Shown: positions 16,146-25,562, counted from the first letter of the stretch. The stretch is 37,647 nucleotides of DNA from Microcystis viridis FACHB-1342 (GCF_014698335.1 NZ_JACJSV010000047.1:1-37647); one strand, 5' to 3'. The notes: a model not told the origin generated them from the sequence alone. A program made the numbers and translations.

Positions 16146-16487
16146 ATGATCTATCACATCACTACAGAAAGAGGTTGGCAAATAGCTCGTGAAATGGGGG
16201 AATATCGGGCGTATTCCCTAAAAAATGAGGGATTTATCCATTGCTCCACCTTAGAACAAATTCCGAAAGTTGTGGCCGCTTTTTATCAAAATCAGCCAGA
16301 TTTGCTGGTTTTAGCCATTTCTCTCGAACAATTGCAGTCCCCGGTTAAATGGGAGCAGCCCCAACATCCTAACCCAGAAAATGCCACTCTAGAGCTAGAA
16401 AGAGAGACCTTTCCCCATATTTACGGTGCTATCAACCTAGAATCGGTGGTTTTTGTCAAACCCTTACAGGAGTTGCTCAATTCCTAG
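16146..16487 (+). CDS. DUF952 family protein
   Basis: A 113-aa DUF952 protein. The opening MIYHITTERGWQIA and GFIHCSTLEQIPKV, and the end block FPHIYGAINLESVV, are the family signature. The function is unknown; the fold resembles ADP-ribosyltransferase-like small domains. The frame is open 40 codons further upstream to 16026, but an AGGAGG Shine-Dalgarno site (16133-16138) lies 7 nt before the ATG at 16146 and fixes the start. The 3' end overlaps the convergent cytosine deaminase gene by 24 bp. Confidence 0.88.
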   Translation: MIYHITTERGWQIAREMGEYRAYSLKNEGFIHCSTLEQIPKVVAAFYQNQPDLLVLAISLEQLQSPVKWEQPQHPNPENATLELERETFPHIYGAINLESVVFVKPLQELLNS

Positions 16488-17777
16488 AACTAAATCATCT
16501 AACTCTTGGTAATCGGGGAGAGTAGTATCGATGCTCAACCCGCGCCGAATCACAAGGCGATCCCACTGTGGTCGCGATAATAGCTCGCTAAAGTATCGCG
16601 CCTTGAAAATTAACAAATTTGCCTCTAGACCCGTCTTAATGCGCCCTAAATGGGGCAATCCGAGCAGATTTGCTGGGGTGAGGGTGACACTATTTACCCA
16701 GTCAGCGTAGGGTGTGTCGAGATGGGCAATCCGCACCGCTTGGGTAAAGACTTCTAAACCATCGTGATCCCCAAAACCATAAAAGGGATCGCGACAGTTA
16801 TCACTGGCAAAAGCCACCGGAATTCCCGCTTTTTTCATCTCTTTTATCTTAGTTGTTCCGCGCCAAAAAGGGGTTTTTTCCTCTTGACGATCCTGTAGGT
16901 AGAGATTGCACATCGGCAAGCTAACGATAGCAATACCCGCATTTTTGACTGAATTTAGGGTTTCTTGGATTATTTCAGGGGATTGTACCGCTAAACTGCA
17001 ACAGTGACCACAGATGATTTGTCCGTCAAATTGCTCTTTGATAGCAGTACGGGCGATCGCTGCTAAACAGGTAGAATCGGAATCGCCGTTTTCATCCAGA
17101 TGAAAATCGAGATTTAAACCCCTTTCTTGGGCTAATTTGAAGGTAATATCAATTTGTGCCTGTAAATCGGGATTTGTGTAGGCTACTCCCCCTAATATGC
17201 CCCCAAATTCGGCAATTTTATCGGCTAAGGCCGCTCCCTCGGAGGTTTGATAGTAGTCAAGGGAAACTAGAGAAACCGCTTGCAGGGTGATTTTACCGGC
17301 CCATTGTCGTTGCAATTCTGCCAAAGCAGTTAAGCTAATCTGTGCCTGTTGACCAAAAGAGTCGATATGGGTGCGAATAGCGGCGGTTCCGTGGGCATAA
17401 CTGCATTTAACGCCGAATTCCATGCGACGATACACATCCTCTAAGCGCCACTCCCGTCGGGAATCCTCTAGGGCCATTTTTAAGGCACTGTCAAAAGTGC
17501 CATCATGGTTAGGACAACGATGCCAACTATGACCTTTATCGAGATGGGTGTGCATATCGACAAAGCAAGGAAAAACAATCTTTTTTTTGAGGTCAATAAC
17601 GGGAATATTATCTTCGGGGGGGATGGTTGAGGTGATGCGATTAATGTTACCGTCATTAATTTCCAGATTAACTAAGGTTAATCCCTCGGCGTTTTGGGGA
17701 GAGAAACTCTCATTTTCTAGCAGGGAAACGGGAATATGAGCATTTTTGAGCCAGTAGCGCTCGCTTGAGGGAATCAT
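16464..17777 (-). CDS. codA: cytosine deaminase / amidohydrolase
   Basis: A 437-aa amidohydrolase-superfamily enzyme like bacterial cytosine deaminase (cytosine to uracil, pyrimidine salvage). Metal-binding HxH is at 76-78 (VDMHTHLDKGH), followed by the family motif LDFHLDENGDSD, the third His in ICGHCCSL, and the catalytic Asp in ASDNCRDPFY. An ATG seven codons upstream (17798) is possible, but an AGAGG site sits 5 nt before the ATG at 17777, whose N-terminus (MIPSSERYWLKNAHIPVSLL) looks natural. Related amidohydrolases act on other pyrimidines or isoguanine, so the substrate is inferred. It overlaps the convergent DUF952 gene. Confidence 0.82.
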   Translation of the reverse strand: MIPSSERYWLKNAHIPVSLLENESFSPQNAEGLTLVNLEINDGNINRITSTIPPEDNIPVIDLKKKIVFPCFVDMHTHLDKGHSWHRCPNHDGTFDSALKMALEDSRREWRLEDVYRRMEFGVKCSYAHGTAAIRTHIDSFGQQAQISLTALAELQRQWAGKITLQAVSLVSLDYYQTSEGAALADKIAEFGGILGGVAYTNPDLQAQIDITFKLAQERGLNLDFHLDENGDSDSTCLAAIARTAIKEQFDGQIICGHCCSLAVQSPEIIQETLNSVKNAGIAIVSLPMCNLYLQDRQEEKTPFWRGTTKIKEMKKAGIPVAFASDNCRDPFYGFGDHDGLEVFTQAVRIAHLDTPYADWVNSVTLTPANLLGLPHLGRIKTGLEANLLIFKARYFSELLSRPQWDRLVIRRGLSIDTTLPDYQELDDLVLGIEQLL

Positions 17778-17936
17778 AAGACCTCTGGTAAAAATCAAAA
17801 ATTGTTGTTAGGGTTAGGAGTCTGTCGTCGGTCGTCAGGAGAATTAAGAATGAATAATAATCAATTAAGGGGTATTAAGTAAGGAGTGTTCAATGGCATT
17901 AACAGTGCTATCTTTTCCCTGATTACTGGTCACTGA

Positions 17937-18824
17937 TTACTGATAAACCGGCAGACGCGGCTTTAATTCCCAGCCATAAACTGCTAAAAACTCCTTTAAT
18001 TTATCGGGGTGTAAATGGAGGTAATCGGGATTAACTTCATCGATCAGGCCAATACCGCCTAAATCCCGCGCTCCTGCCGCTAAACAATCCAAGAGAAAAA
18101 GAGGATCAGGGACTAGATTCGGGGGAATTTGAATGACAATATCTGGGGGCAAAATTTCCCTAGCTTGTCTAACCAGATCGGGTAATTTTTGCAGATCAAA
18201 AGGGTTATTTTGCCACTGTTCTCTTTTACCCGGATTGTAGGGTTGTAGGATCACTTCTTGAATATGTCCCCAACGTTGATGAATAGTGGCAATAGTTTCT
18301 AAGGTCACTAAGCGATCGCATTCTGTTTCACCAATTCCTAATAATAAACCCGTGGTAAAAGGAATTGCTAATTCTCCCGCCCATTGTAACTGTTCTAAAC
18401 GCAGGGATGGCACTTTACTGGGGGCATGACGATGGACAGTATCTAATAAAGTCACCGTCATTTGTTCTAACATTATGCCCATAGATAGATTGACATTTTT
18501 CAGGTTTTCCATCTCAGCAAAAGTTAAAATCCCCGCATTGGTATGGGGATAAAAACCCATATTTAAAGCCAATTCTCCCAAATTATAAATATGCCGAAAC
18601 CATAACTCTCGATTGGCTGCTAAAGGATGAACTTCGCCGCTAAGAATTAAAATTTCCGTAATTTCCGAACCCTGCAAAGCAGTTAAAATCTCTTTGGCTT
18701 TTTCCAAACTTAACCAGCCATCAGTGCCTAAATCCCTGCGAAAATTACAATAACTGCAACGATTGAAACACTCGTAGGTAGGTACAAGGGTATGAGAGGG
18801 ACTATAGGTGACAATTCTTGACAT
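17937..18824 (-). CDS. cofG: 7,8-didemethyl-8-hydroxy-5-deazariboflavin synthase subunit CofG
   Basis: A 295-aa radical-SAM enzyme that, with CofH, makes the deazaflavin chromophore FO, used in cyanobacteria as the light-harvesting antenna of photolyases. The 4Fe-4S ligands are C19, C23 and C26 in YECFNRCSYCNF. The CofG-type blocks SGEVHPLAANRELW, YPHTNAGILTFAEM and GLLLGIGETECDR follow, with LQPYNPGK later. cofH is not in the window. The intergenic region upstream of the stop (17800-17936) has TGATTACTG-type repeats. It is divergent from the transglutaminase gene, 112 bp apart. Confidence 0.92.
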   Translation of the reverse strand: MSRIVTYSPSHTLVPTYECFNRCSYCNFRRDLGTDGWLSLEKAKEILTALQGSEITEILILSGEVHPLAANRELWFRHIYNLGELALNMGFYPHTNAGILTFAEMENLKNVNLSMGIMLEQMTVTLLDTVHRHAPSKVPSLRLEQLQWAGELAIPFTTGLLLGIGETECDRLVTLETIATIHQRWGHIQEVILQPYNPGKREQWQNNPFDLQKLPDLVRQAREILPPDIVIQIPPNLVPDPLFLLDCLAAGARDLGGIGLIDEVNPDYLHLHPDKLKEFLAVYGWELKPRLPVYQ

Positions 18825-18936
18825 TTTTTTCGGGATTGCAGTTCATTACGAGCATTCAAGGGCGAGAAAATTTGCTATCGTGGGGAGAATTGCTGTTTTA
18901 TTCACCTAAAAACGCTCTCCCTTTTCGTTTCCTCCT

Positions 18937-20601
18937 ATGATTTTCGATCCTGCCAGTCTTCCCTCCCATCGTCAAACGATTCGTCCGATTAGCGCCACGG
19001 CTCTGCACGGAATTGTATTTCAAGATGACAAATTAATCGCTATCGACGCAAAAAACGGCTATTTATACCAAATTGCCCTCGATACTGGTCATACAAGCGT
19101 ACTTAATTCCCATCGCTGGCAGGAATTCGTCGGGACGACGGGATTGGCAATCGATGATCAAAATAACCTCTGGTTTACTACTCGCGAAAATCTCTACTGC
19201 TGCACTCTCGAAGATTTTACCCCGAAATTTTTTACCCGTCTTCCCTACACCGCTAACGGAGTCGCCGTAACTGGTAACACAATTTATGTCACTTGTCAAC
19301 GTTCTGGACAAATCTTTATATTTGATCGCCAATCGGGACAGGAAATTACTCGTTTATACGCGCCTGGTATCGGCATCGAAAATATCACCATTCGCGGGGA
19401 AGAACTTTGGTTAACGGATACCCTAGAACAAACGGTTTACTGTCTTGATCGCGCCACGGGAGAACAGCTTTTTAGCATGATAACTCCTTTTGAATCGCCG
19501 ACGGGATTAGCATTTTATCGCGATGCTAACAGTGGCAAGGATATATTATATGTGGCCTATGCTTTCCAAGAACCCTGTATCCGCGATAATCCCAATTCTG
19601 AACAAGTTCACGAACTTAGTTATCGTCCGCGTACTTTTGTCCATCCTCTATATTTTCACTACGATCCCGCTAAAAAATACACCCTTTCTAACGGTTATCT
19701 GATTGAATTATCCTACGTCGAGGAATTAGAACCCCTCTATAATATCGAACTCAAAAATGTGGAATGGCGCATCGCTTTACCCTTAGAAACACCGCGGCAA
19801 AAAATTCGCAGCGTCGAAGCGGTGGGATTGCCTTTTATTGAAGAAATTCAGGACGGGCAGCGGGTAGCAGTATTTAAGTTCGAGCAAATAACCGGCAAAC
19901 AACGTCATATTTTTGGTTGGAAAGTCGTATTAGAAGTATGGGGTATTAAATACCAAATTACCCCCCAAGATTGCGAAGATTTACCCACCTTACCCGCCGA
20001 TTTTCCCGATCGCTATTTGATCGATAATGATGATCTGGCCATGAGTACAGAAATTATCCTCAATGCTGCCGAAGAAGCGACCGGTCGGGAAACCAATCTG
20101 CTCCGAAAAGTTTATAGTATTCGTAATTACGTCTATGATCAGCTTTCCTACGGTATCAAACCCAACATCGACACCCCTGATATTGCCCTGCGGCGCGGAG
20201 TCGGTTCCTGTGGGGAATATGTGGGTTTATTATTGGCTTTGTGTCGTCTCAATGGTATTGCTTGTCGCACGGTAGGACGTTATAAATGCCCACCCCATCC
20301 CCTCGAACGTAATTTACCCCTCGAACCAGATTACAATCACGTCTGGATGGAATTTTATCTTCCCTCTATCGGTTGGGTTCCCATGGAGTCCAATCCCGAT
20401 GATATTTTTGAAGGCGGTCCCTATCCCAATCGTTTCTTTATGGGTTTAGCTTGGTATCACACGGAAATTGCCAAAGATATCCCCTTTGAACGAATGCTCA
20501 GTGAAGGACAACCGGTGTTAAAAACCCAAGTTCCCATCGGCGATTTAGCGATTAATCACGTTCAATTCATCATTCTTGAGGAATTAGCCCCAAAAGACTA
20601 G
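18937..20601 (+). CDS. transglutaminase-like protein with N-terminal beta-propeller
   Basis: A 554-aa two-part protein. Residues about 20-215 carry repeated strands of NHL/SMP-30-like propeller type (DTGHTSVLNSHRWQEFVGTT, GIGIENITIRGEELWLTDT). A linker domain follows (about 225-360), then a transglutaminase core (about 370-500) with catalytic C425 in GVGSCGEYVGLL and H468 in DYNHVWMEFY. The position where the triad Asp normally falls reads PMESNPDD, so the third residue may be E484 or a nearby Asp. No signal peptide is seen. Substrate unknown; protease, amidase or transferase are all possible. The stop overlaps the next convergent gene by 4 bp. Confidence 0.75.
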   Translation: MIFDPASLPSHRQTIRPISATALHGIVFQDDKLIAIDAKNGYLYQIALDTGHTSVLNSHRWQEFVGTTGLAIDDQNNLWFTTRENLYCCTLEDFTPKFFTRLPYTANGVAVTGNTIYVTCQRSGQIFIFDRQSGQEITRLYAPGIGIENITIRGEELWLTDTLEQTVYCLDRATGEQLFSMITPFESPTGLAFYRDANSGKDILYVAYAFQEPCIRDNPNSEQVHELSYRPRTFVHPLYFHYDPAKKYTLSNGYLIELSYVEELEPLYNIELKNVEWRIALPLETPRQKIRSVEAVGLPFIEEIQDGQRVAVFKFEQITGKQRHIFGWKVVLEVWGIKYQITPQDCEDLPTLPADFPDRYLIDNDDLAMSTEIILNAAEEATGRETNLLRKVYSIRNYVYDQLSYGIKPNIDTPDIALRRGVGSCGEYVGLLLALCRLNGIACRTVGRYKCPPHPLERNLPLEPDYNHVWMEFYLPSIGWVPMESNPDDIFEGGPYPNRFFMGLAWYHTEIAKDIPFERMLSEGQPVLKTQVPIGDLAINHVQFIILEELAPKD

Positions 20602-20864
20602 AATTCTGACCCATCATCTAGGATGCCCATTTCTCTATCTCTGGCTTCTTTGAGTTCTTTGACCATTTGTAAACCCGCACCCACACAGAAGCCCAGGGCT
20701 GCCCCGGCACCGGCAAAATAACGTCTATAGATGATTTGATAGTTATAGGGATTTCTATAGTTGACTTGGCTGGGATTGCGTTCAATGCGGCTAATGCCAT
20801 AACCGATACCAGCACCAACTAAAGCCGTTACTAGGCCTGAAAATAGAACTAGACGAAGGTTCAT
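20598..20864 (-). CDS. small membrane protein, glycine-rich
   Basis: An 88-aa protein. It begins with a hydrophobic segment MNLRLVLFSGLVTALVGAGI (about residues 4-25), with a second small-residue-rich hydrophobic segment around 50-66 (FAGAGAALGFCVGAGL). The C-terminus is charged (ELKEARDREMG). It is probably an inner-membrane or thylakoid protein with two helices. The family is not recognised by name. Convergent with the transglutaminase gene, overlapping 4 bp. Confidence 0.65.
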   Translation of the reverse strand: MNLRLVLFSGLVTALVGAGIGYGISRIERNPSQVNYRNPYNYQIIYRRYFAGAGAALGFCVGAGLQMVKELKEARDREMGILDDGSEF

Positions 20865-21068
20865 GATCTTATCTCCCGATAGACTCTGACTTTAGATTAT
20901 CGCTGAAAATTAGTTAATGGCAAGCTATCGCAATAATTCGTTATCAAGTGAACCAAATCGCCCACAAAGCTAGAACTGTGGATAGGAAACCATAGGATTT
21001 ATCGAATCGCCAAAAAACCAATCTTTCCCTATAGGTAGTTATTGGTAAAAGTTAAGGTGATTTATCTA

Positions 21069-21656
21069 TTACCAGACTTTTTTTACTCCTGTAGGTAAAC
21101 CAACTCGCATAAAAAATCTAGCGAAAGCTTGAGATAAATGTTCACGATAGGGAGGACGTAAACGAAGTCGAGGTTGCTGTTTATTTTGCAAGAAGGATTC
21201 CAAAAAAGTCCTCGGTAAAGTGTACACATCATGAAAATCAACTATTCGATGAGTTAATTTTAGGTTGCCGATTTCCCCTTCGTTGAGCATAGAAAGATTC
21301 CATATATAACCATTTTTAATATCATCACAATATCTCCCCCACGCCTTGGCCGTAGGATTTTGTTTCATATTGTTCATTGTCTGTTCCCAATATTCTTGAT
21401 ATTGACTGAGAGCAAAGTGAGGGGAAAGGATGACATTATTGACTTTCTTGTTTTCTAAGTCGCAGCCTTGGGTGATAACAACCAGATCAATCTCAGCTAC
21501 TTCCACTAAGGATCGAAGGGTTTCAATTTCTGTTTGATTGCTTACCTCAACAGATTTAGAAGCCCAACGAACCACAGGACAATTAAGAATAATATCCCCT
21601 TGGGTTAACTCAACATTTGCATCTACCGCCTCATACCAAAGGTCATTAGTTATCAT
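21069..21656 (-). CDS. hypothetical protein with TQGCDL motif
   Basis: A 195-aa soluble protein starting MITNDLWYEAVDANVELTQG. The core LVVITQGCDLENKKVNNVIL contains a Cys-Asp pair resembling the TQxCDL element of uncharacterised accessory proteins often found in defence or phage-related loci; this link is weak. A longer start at 21677 (MISLESK) is possible, but the ATG at 21656 gives an 11-nt overlap with the upstream gene and likely coupling. The C-terminus is basic (RLRLRPPYREHLSQAF). No enzymatic family is assigned. Confidence 0.55.
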   Translation of the reverse strand: MITNDLWYEAVDANVELTQGDIILNCPVVRWASKSVEVSNQTEIETLRSLVEVAEIDLVVITQGCDLENKKVNNVILSPHFALSQYQEYWEQTMNNMKQNPTAKAWGRYCDDIKNGYIWNLSMLNEGEIGNLKLTHRIVDFHDVYTLPRTFLESFLQNKQQPRLRLRPPYREHLSQAFARFFMRVGLPTGVKKVW

Positions 21657-21918
21657 CTTCGATTCGAGACTTATCAATTATAACACAAGGTTTCCAAGTG
21701 GATTTTTCCTGAGATTTAATGTTTACTTCTTCGGAAAATAAGATTTTCGGTTGATGAGAAACTACAAAAACTCCCCGACAATCCAGTTCATCATCATCAT
21801 CTTCTGCTGCGTCTATCCGGCAAGATTCTGATGATAAAACTGTAGGTAATTTTACCACTTCTATTAGGGGTGGTTGTTCGTAGGAGGGTAATTGTTTACT
21901 GTCTGTTTCCACTTTCAC
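21646..21918 (-). CDS. hypothetical acidic protein, first gene of a pair
   Basis: A 90-aa acidic protein with a run EDDDDELDC near residues 39-47; no membrane segment or known motif. It overlaps the TQGCDL gene downstream by 11 nt in another frame, so the two probably form a coupled unit. The family is not recognised. Confidence 0.5.
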   Translation of the reverse strand: MKVETDSKQLPSYEQPPLIEVVKLPTVLSSESCRIDAAEDDDDELDCRGVFVVSHQPKILFSEEVNIKSQEKSTWKPCVIIDKSRIEDDN

Positions 21919-22003
21919 GTTAACTGCCTCGTTGACTAAGTTGGGCGATTAATTAGGTTATACCTCAATATCTAGGCTAACTCAAGCCGGCGGGCCGATT
22001 TGC

Positions 22004-22126
22004 TCACACTTTACATCGCGTAAAATGGTAGCACTTCCCACCAATGGGGACGTTTTCCCGCTTACCAGCTAAATCGAGAATATCAGGGGCATTTATGCCT
22101 AAAGGGAGAGAAAATGTATTAGGCTA
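22004..22126 (-). pseudogene. short coding-like remnant
   Basis: A minus-strand open frame of about 40 codons ends at TGA (22004-22006). It carries protein-like text GINAPDILDLAGKRENVPIG, and a TAG lies upstream in frame. No start codon is present. It is probably a relic of a mobile or host gene in the gap before sirB; unidentified. Confidence 0.25.
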
Positions 22127-22154
22127 AAAACTAAACTATTTTGGCAAGATTTCT

Positions 22155-22925
22155 TTGAAGACCTCCTCAGCCTATTTATTGGTTTTCCACGGTAGTCGCG
22201 ATCCGCGTCCAGCCATGGCGGTGACGCAATTAGCAGCCTTAGTTCAAGAAAAAATCAGTCAACCCGCCGAAAGATTAGGGAGTAAATCGGAGTTTAGCCC
22301 ATCTCTAGCGGTTCTAGAAGCAGATAATCGGGTATTAGTCGGGACTGCCGCCCTAGAATTAGCGATAACACCGCTCCATCAACAAATAGAAGCTTTTGCC
22401 CAACAAGCACAAAGCCAAGGATGTAACTGGTTGCAGATTATCCCCCTGTTTCTCCTGTCGGGGGTTCACGTTAAAGAAGATATTCCCGCGGCCGTGGCCA
22501 AAGTGCGATCGCCGATCAAGCTAGAGTTAAAGCCCCATTTAGGCAGTTATCAGGGCATAAAATCGCTGTTATCCCGACAATTTGCTGATTTAAGCCCCCA
22601 AGACCGCATTTTACTATCCCACGGTAGTCGTCGCTCCGGGGGTAATCGGGAGGTGGAAAATCTAGCGGCGTTTTTTGGAGCAATTACAGCCTATTGGTCG
22701 ATAGAACCGAGTTTATCCCAACAAATCGAGAGTTTAATCGCTCAAGGTAGCCAAAAAATCGCTATACTGCCCTATTTCCTCTTTGCTGGTGGAATTACGG
22801 ATGCGATCGAAGCCCAAGTTTTTGAACTATCACAAAAGCATCCAAATGTCAATATATTTTTAGGTAAATCTTTGGGAGCGACGGGGGAATTAGCCGAGAT
22901 TATTGTTGAGGAAGGATGTGGATGA
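22155..22925 (+). CDS. sirB: sirohydrochlorin ferrochelatase, two-domain CbiX/SirB type
   Basis: A 256-aa class II chelatase with two homologous CbiX domains. It inserts Fe (or Co) into sirohydrochlorin for siroheme, needed by nitrite and sulfite reductases. The first-domain active site is LVFHGSRDPR (H12) with IIPLFLLSGVHVKEDIP; the second repeats it as LLSHGSRRSGG and ILPYFLFAGGITDAI. The start is TTG at 22155, since no ATG lies in frame near it, and the upstream site is weak. The stop TGA overlaps the folK ATG (ATGA), so the two genes are coupled. Confidence 0.85.
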   Translation: MKTSSAYLLVFHGSRDPRPAMAVTQLAALVQEKISQPAERLGSKSEFSPSLAVLEADNRVLVGTAALELAITPLHQQIEAFAQQAQSQGCNWLQIIPLFLLSGVHVKEDIPAAVAKVRSPIKLELKPHLGSYQGIKSLLSRQFADLSPQDRILLSHGSRRSGGNREVENLAAFFGAITAYWSIEPSLSQQIESLIAQGSQKIAILPYFLFAGGITDAIEAQVFELSQKHPNVNIFLGKSLGATGELAEIIVEEGCG

Positions 22926-23386
22926 AGCGAGCAGCGATCGCTCTGGGCAGTAATTTAGGAGATTCAGCGACAATTTTAGGGCAAGCTTTAGGGGAATTAG
23001 AGCGAGTCAAAGGAATTAAACTAGAAGCTCATTCCCAATGGTATCAAACCGCGGCCGTCGGGCTGCCTCAGCCCGATTATCTCAACGGTGGCGCCATTGT
23101 GCAAGTGGATTTATCGCCCCTAGATTTACTGCATAAATTATTAGAAATCGAGCAGTTATTCGGGAGAGTCCGACGGGAAAGATGGGGACCGCGTACCCTC
23201 GATTTAGACTTAATATTTTATGAAGACCTGATCTTAGAAACGCCCGAATTACAGATACCCCATCCCCGCTGCCGAGAACGGGCCTTCGTGCTGCTTCCCC
23301 TGGCAGAAATTGCCCCCGATTGGCGAGATCCCGTAACCGGAAAAACTATCCTTCAGCTATTGGGACAATTGGGATTGGCGGAGTAG
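22922..23386 (+). CDS. folK: HPPK, 6-hydroxymethyl-dihydropterin pyrophosphokinase
   Basis: A 154-aa folate-pathway enzyme transferring pyrophosphate from ATP to 6-hydroxymethyl-7,8-dihydropterin. Family motifs: ALGSNLGD at the N-terminus, then the signature RRERWGPRTLDLDLIFYED with the Mg-binding DLDL, and IPHPRCRERAFVLLPLAEIA. An upstream ATG at 22916 exists, but the AGGAAGG site (22909-22915) abuts it and sits 6 nt from the ATG at 22922, which also forms the ATGA overlap with sirB. Confidence 0.92.
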   Translation: MKRAAIALGSNLGDSATILGQALGELERVKGIKLEAHSQWYQTAAVGLPQPDYLNGGAIVQVDLSPLDLLHKLLEIEQLFGRVRRERWGPRTLDLDLIFYEDLILETPELQIPHPRCRERAFVLLPLAEIAPDWRDPVTGKTILQLLGQLGLAE

Positions 23387-23543
23387 GATGTTAGGTGTTA
23401 GGGTTTTAGTGGAAAACTTCGCTAATTTCTTTTCACTGATTACTGAAAAGTCTTCCCCTGGCCCCAGATAACCTCATCTCAGTTACCGCCCCGAAACTCT
23501 ACAATAAAGGCAGCAGCATCAATAAACAGTTAAAAAATCAACC

Positions 23544-24908
23544 GTGACCAAGACCCCATCCCTCGAGGAAACTCATTACAATCAGGCTAAGGCTAGTTTA
23601 CAACAGGCCTTAACTTGGTATGCCAGTTTTCGCCGCCATTGGAATTATCCCCCCGATCCCCAACTTCAGGCCGCCGTTAAACAGGATTTGCAGTCCTTAA
23701 AATCGGCCTTGGATAAACTGGATGAAACGGTGATTCGGGTGGCAGCCTTCGGGTTAGTCAGTCGCGGTAAATCCTCGGTGGTAAACGCTTTAGTCGGTCA
23801 AAAAGTCCTGACAACTGGACCCCTGCACGGGGTGACACGCTGGCCGCGATCGGTGCGTTGGACACCAGCCACGGGTAAAATTCAGATAGAATTAATCGAT
23901 ACCCCCGGATTGGATGAGATTGAAGGGGAAGCGCGGGCGAATATGGCCAGAGAAGTCGCTAAAAGTGCCGATTTGATTTTATTTATCGTCGCTGGGGATA
24001 TTACCCGCACCGAATACGAGGCCTTAGGAGAATTGCGCGGGGCGAAAAAACCGATTATTTTGGTGTTTAATAAGATTGATCTCTATCCAGAAGCTGATCG
24101 CCGTCAGATTTTTCAGCAGTTACAGAGATTAGGAACCAATCGGGACGAAAAAACGTTAGAAGATTTGTTAACTAGCGATGAGATAGTTATGGTAGCCGCC
24201 GAACCGCAACCGATTCCCGTCCGGGTGGAATACCCCGATGGGAGCGTGGTGACTGAGTGGGAAACCCCTCCCCCCCAAATTGAGGAGCTGCAAGATAAAC
24301 TCTTAACGATTTTAAATCGGGAAGGGCGATCGCTGCTGGCCTTAAATGCTTTAGTGCAGGGGCAAGAAGCGGAGGAAAATATCGCTAGAAAAACCCTGGA
24401 ACTCCGGGACAGTCAAGCGGAGGAAATTATCTGGCAATACGCAAAATATAAGGCTTTAGCGATTGCGGCCAATCCGATCGCTATTTTAGACCTACTAGGG
24501 GCTTCAATCGTCGATTTGACTCTAGTTCGGGCTTTAGCTCGTTTGTACGGCCTGCCAATTACCAGTCACCAAGCTGGTCAACTCTGGCGGACTCTACTTT
24601 TGAGCAGTGGGGGGTTGCTGGTGGGGGAAATCCTCAGCACTGTGATTATCGGTTTGGGCAAAACGGCAGCGGCAGCGGCGAGTATTTTTGAAAATCCCAC
24701 CTCTTTAACTCTCTACGGTAGCACCGCTCTCCTACAGGGAGCAATTGCTGCTTATGGAACCTATATCATCGGGAAAGCCGCTAAAATCTATCTAGAACGC
24801 GGTTGTAGTTGGGGGGCATCTGGACCGAGTACGGTGATTAATCAAATTCTTGCTCAAGTTCATCCGCAAACTATCTTATATCGTTTACGTCTAGAGCTAG
24901 AACAGTGA
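23544..24908 (+). CDS. Era/YcjX-like GTPase with DUF697 domain
   Basis: A 454-aa membrane-associated GTPase. G1 is GLVSRGKS (residues 70-77), G2 Thr at about 98, G3 DTPG (119-122), and G4 NKID (176-179). The C-terminal DUF697 region (about 300-435) holds hydrophobic segments (LALNALVQGQ to AIAANPIAILDLLGASIVDL, then SSGGLLVGEILSTVIIGLG) likely to bind or span the membrane. The start is GTG at 23544. This family is widespread in cyanobacteria with a poorly known role, possibly in membrane or cell-cycle events. The nearest downstream genes are cell-division genes. Confidence 0.85.
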   Translation: MTKTPSLEETHYNQAKASLQQALTWYASFRRHWNYPPDPQLQAAVKQDLQSLKSALDKLDETVIRVAAFGLVSRGKSSVVNALVGQKVLTTGPLHGVTRWPRSVRWTPATGKIQIELIDTPGLDEIEGEARANMAREVAKSADLILFIVAGDITRTEYEALGELRGAKKPIILVFNKIDLYPEADRRQIFQQLQRLGTNRDEKTLEDLLTSDEIVMVAAEPQPIPVRVEYPDGSVVTEWETPPPQIEELQDKLLTILNREGRSLLALNALVQGQEAEENIARKTLELRDSQAEEIIWQYAKYKALAIAANPIAILDLLGASIVDLTLVRALARLYGLPITSHQAGQLWRTLLLSSGGLLVGEILSTVIIGLGKTAAAAASIFENPTSLTLYGSTALLQGAIAAYGTYIIGKAAKIYLERGCSWGASGPSTVINQILAQVHPQTILYRLRLELEQ

Positions 24909-25040
24909 TTTTAAGGTAAAAAGGAAAAAAGGCGACAGTGATCAATTAAATATTTCCGACTGACTACTGATGACCGACTCCTAATTTTAGAAACTTAATT
25001 TTTGACAACGACCACTAGCTAGAAATATTGAGAGAAAATC

Positions 25041-25562
25041 ATGTCTGCTGCCCATAATTCTTATATTCCCCTTCCCGTTTCTCGCCCAAAAAGCCAAGGC
25101 AGTCAGCCTCGTCCCCAGTCACCAGTAAATCAGACGACCCCAACAGTAAAACCGACGACTAAATCGGTGGTGAGAGTTCCCGTGGCCCCAACACAAAAAC
25201 AATTAGCCTCGCGTCAATTACGTTTCCTTTGCCTCCTAGAAAGAATAGTAGCTGTGATTACTTTTTGTCTGTTGGGTTCGACTCTGGGAATATATGCTTG
25301 GACGGTATATATTCCCAAGGTTTGGGACAAAGAATTTGGTAAACTGGAAACACTGCAACGTCACGAGCGCAATCTTTTGGCTACCAATGAAACCCTTAAA
25401 CATCAACTAGCTGAACAAGCAGAAAAACCCGAAACCGGATTAACTCATCCCCAACCCTTCCAAACTATCTTTTTACAGCGTAAATCGGCTCCTAACCTGA
25501 AACAGTATCCCGCTTCTCAATCCCAATCTACCGTCAATTCTCAACCCAGAAGTGCCTATTAA
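25041..25562 (+). CDS. FtsL-like bitopic membrane protein upstream of ftsI
   Basis: A 173-aa protein. The first 50 residues are Pro/Ser/Thr-rich and basic, probably cytoplasmic. One membrane helix spans about 68-90 (RIVAVITFCLLGSTLGIYAW), and a following segment (about 97-126, DKEFGKLETLQRHERNLLAT) is predicted as a coiled coil, then a flexible Gln/Pro/Ser-rich tail. This topology, with position directly before ftsI, matches FtsL/FtsB-type divisome proteins. Homology by sequence alone is weak, so the assignment rests on architecture and context. ATG has AGAG upstream (TTGAGAGAAAATC). Confidence 0.6.
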   Translation: MSAAHNSYIPLPVSRPKSQGSQPRPQSPVNQTTPTVKPTTKSVVRVPVAPTQKQLASRQLRFLCLLERIVAVITFCLLGSTLGIYAWTVYIPKVWDKEFGKLETLQRHERNLLATNETLKHQLAEQAEKPETGLTHPQPFQTIFLQRKSAPNLKQYPASQSQSTVNSQPRSAY

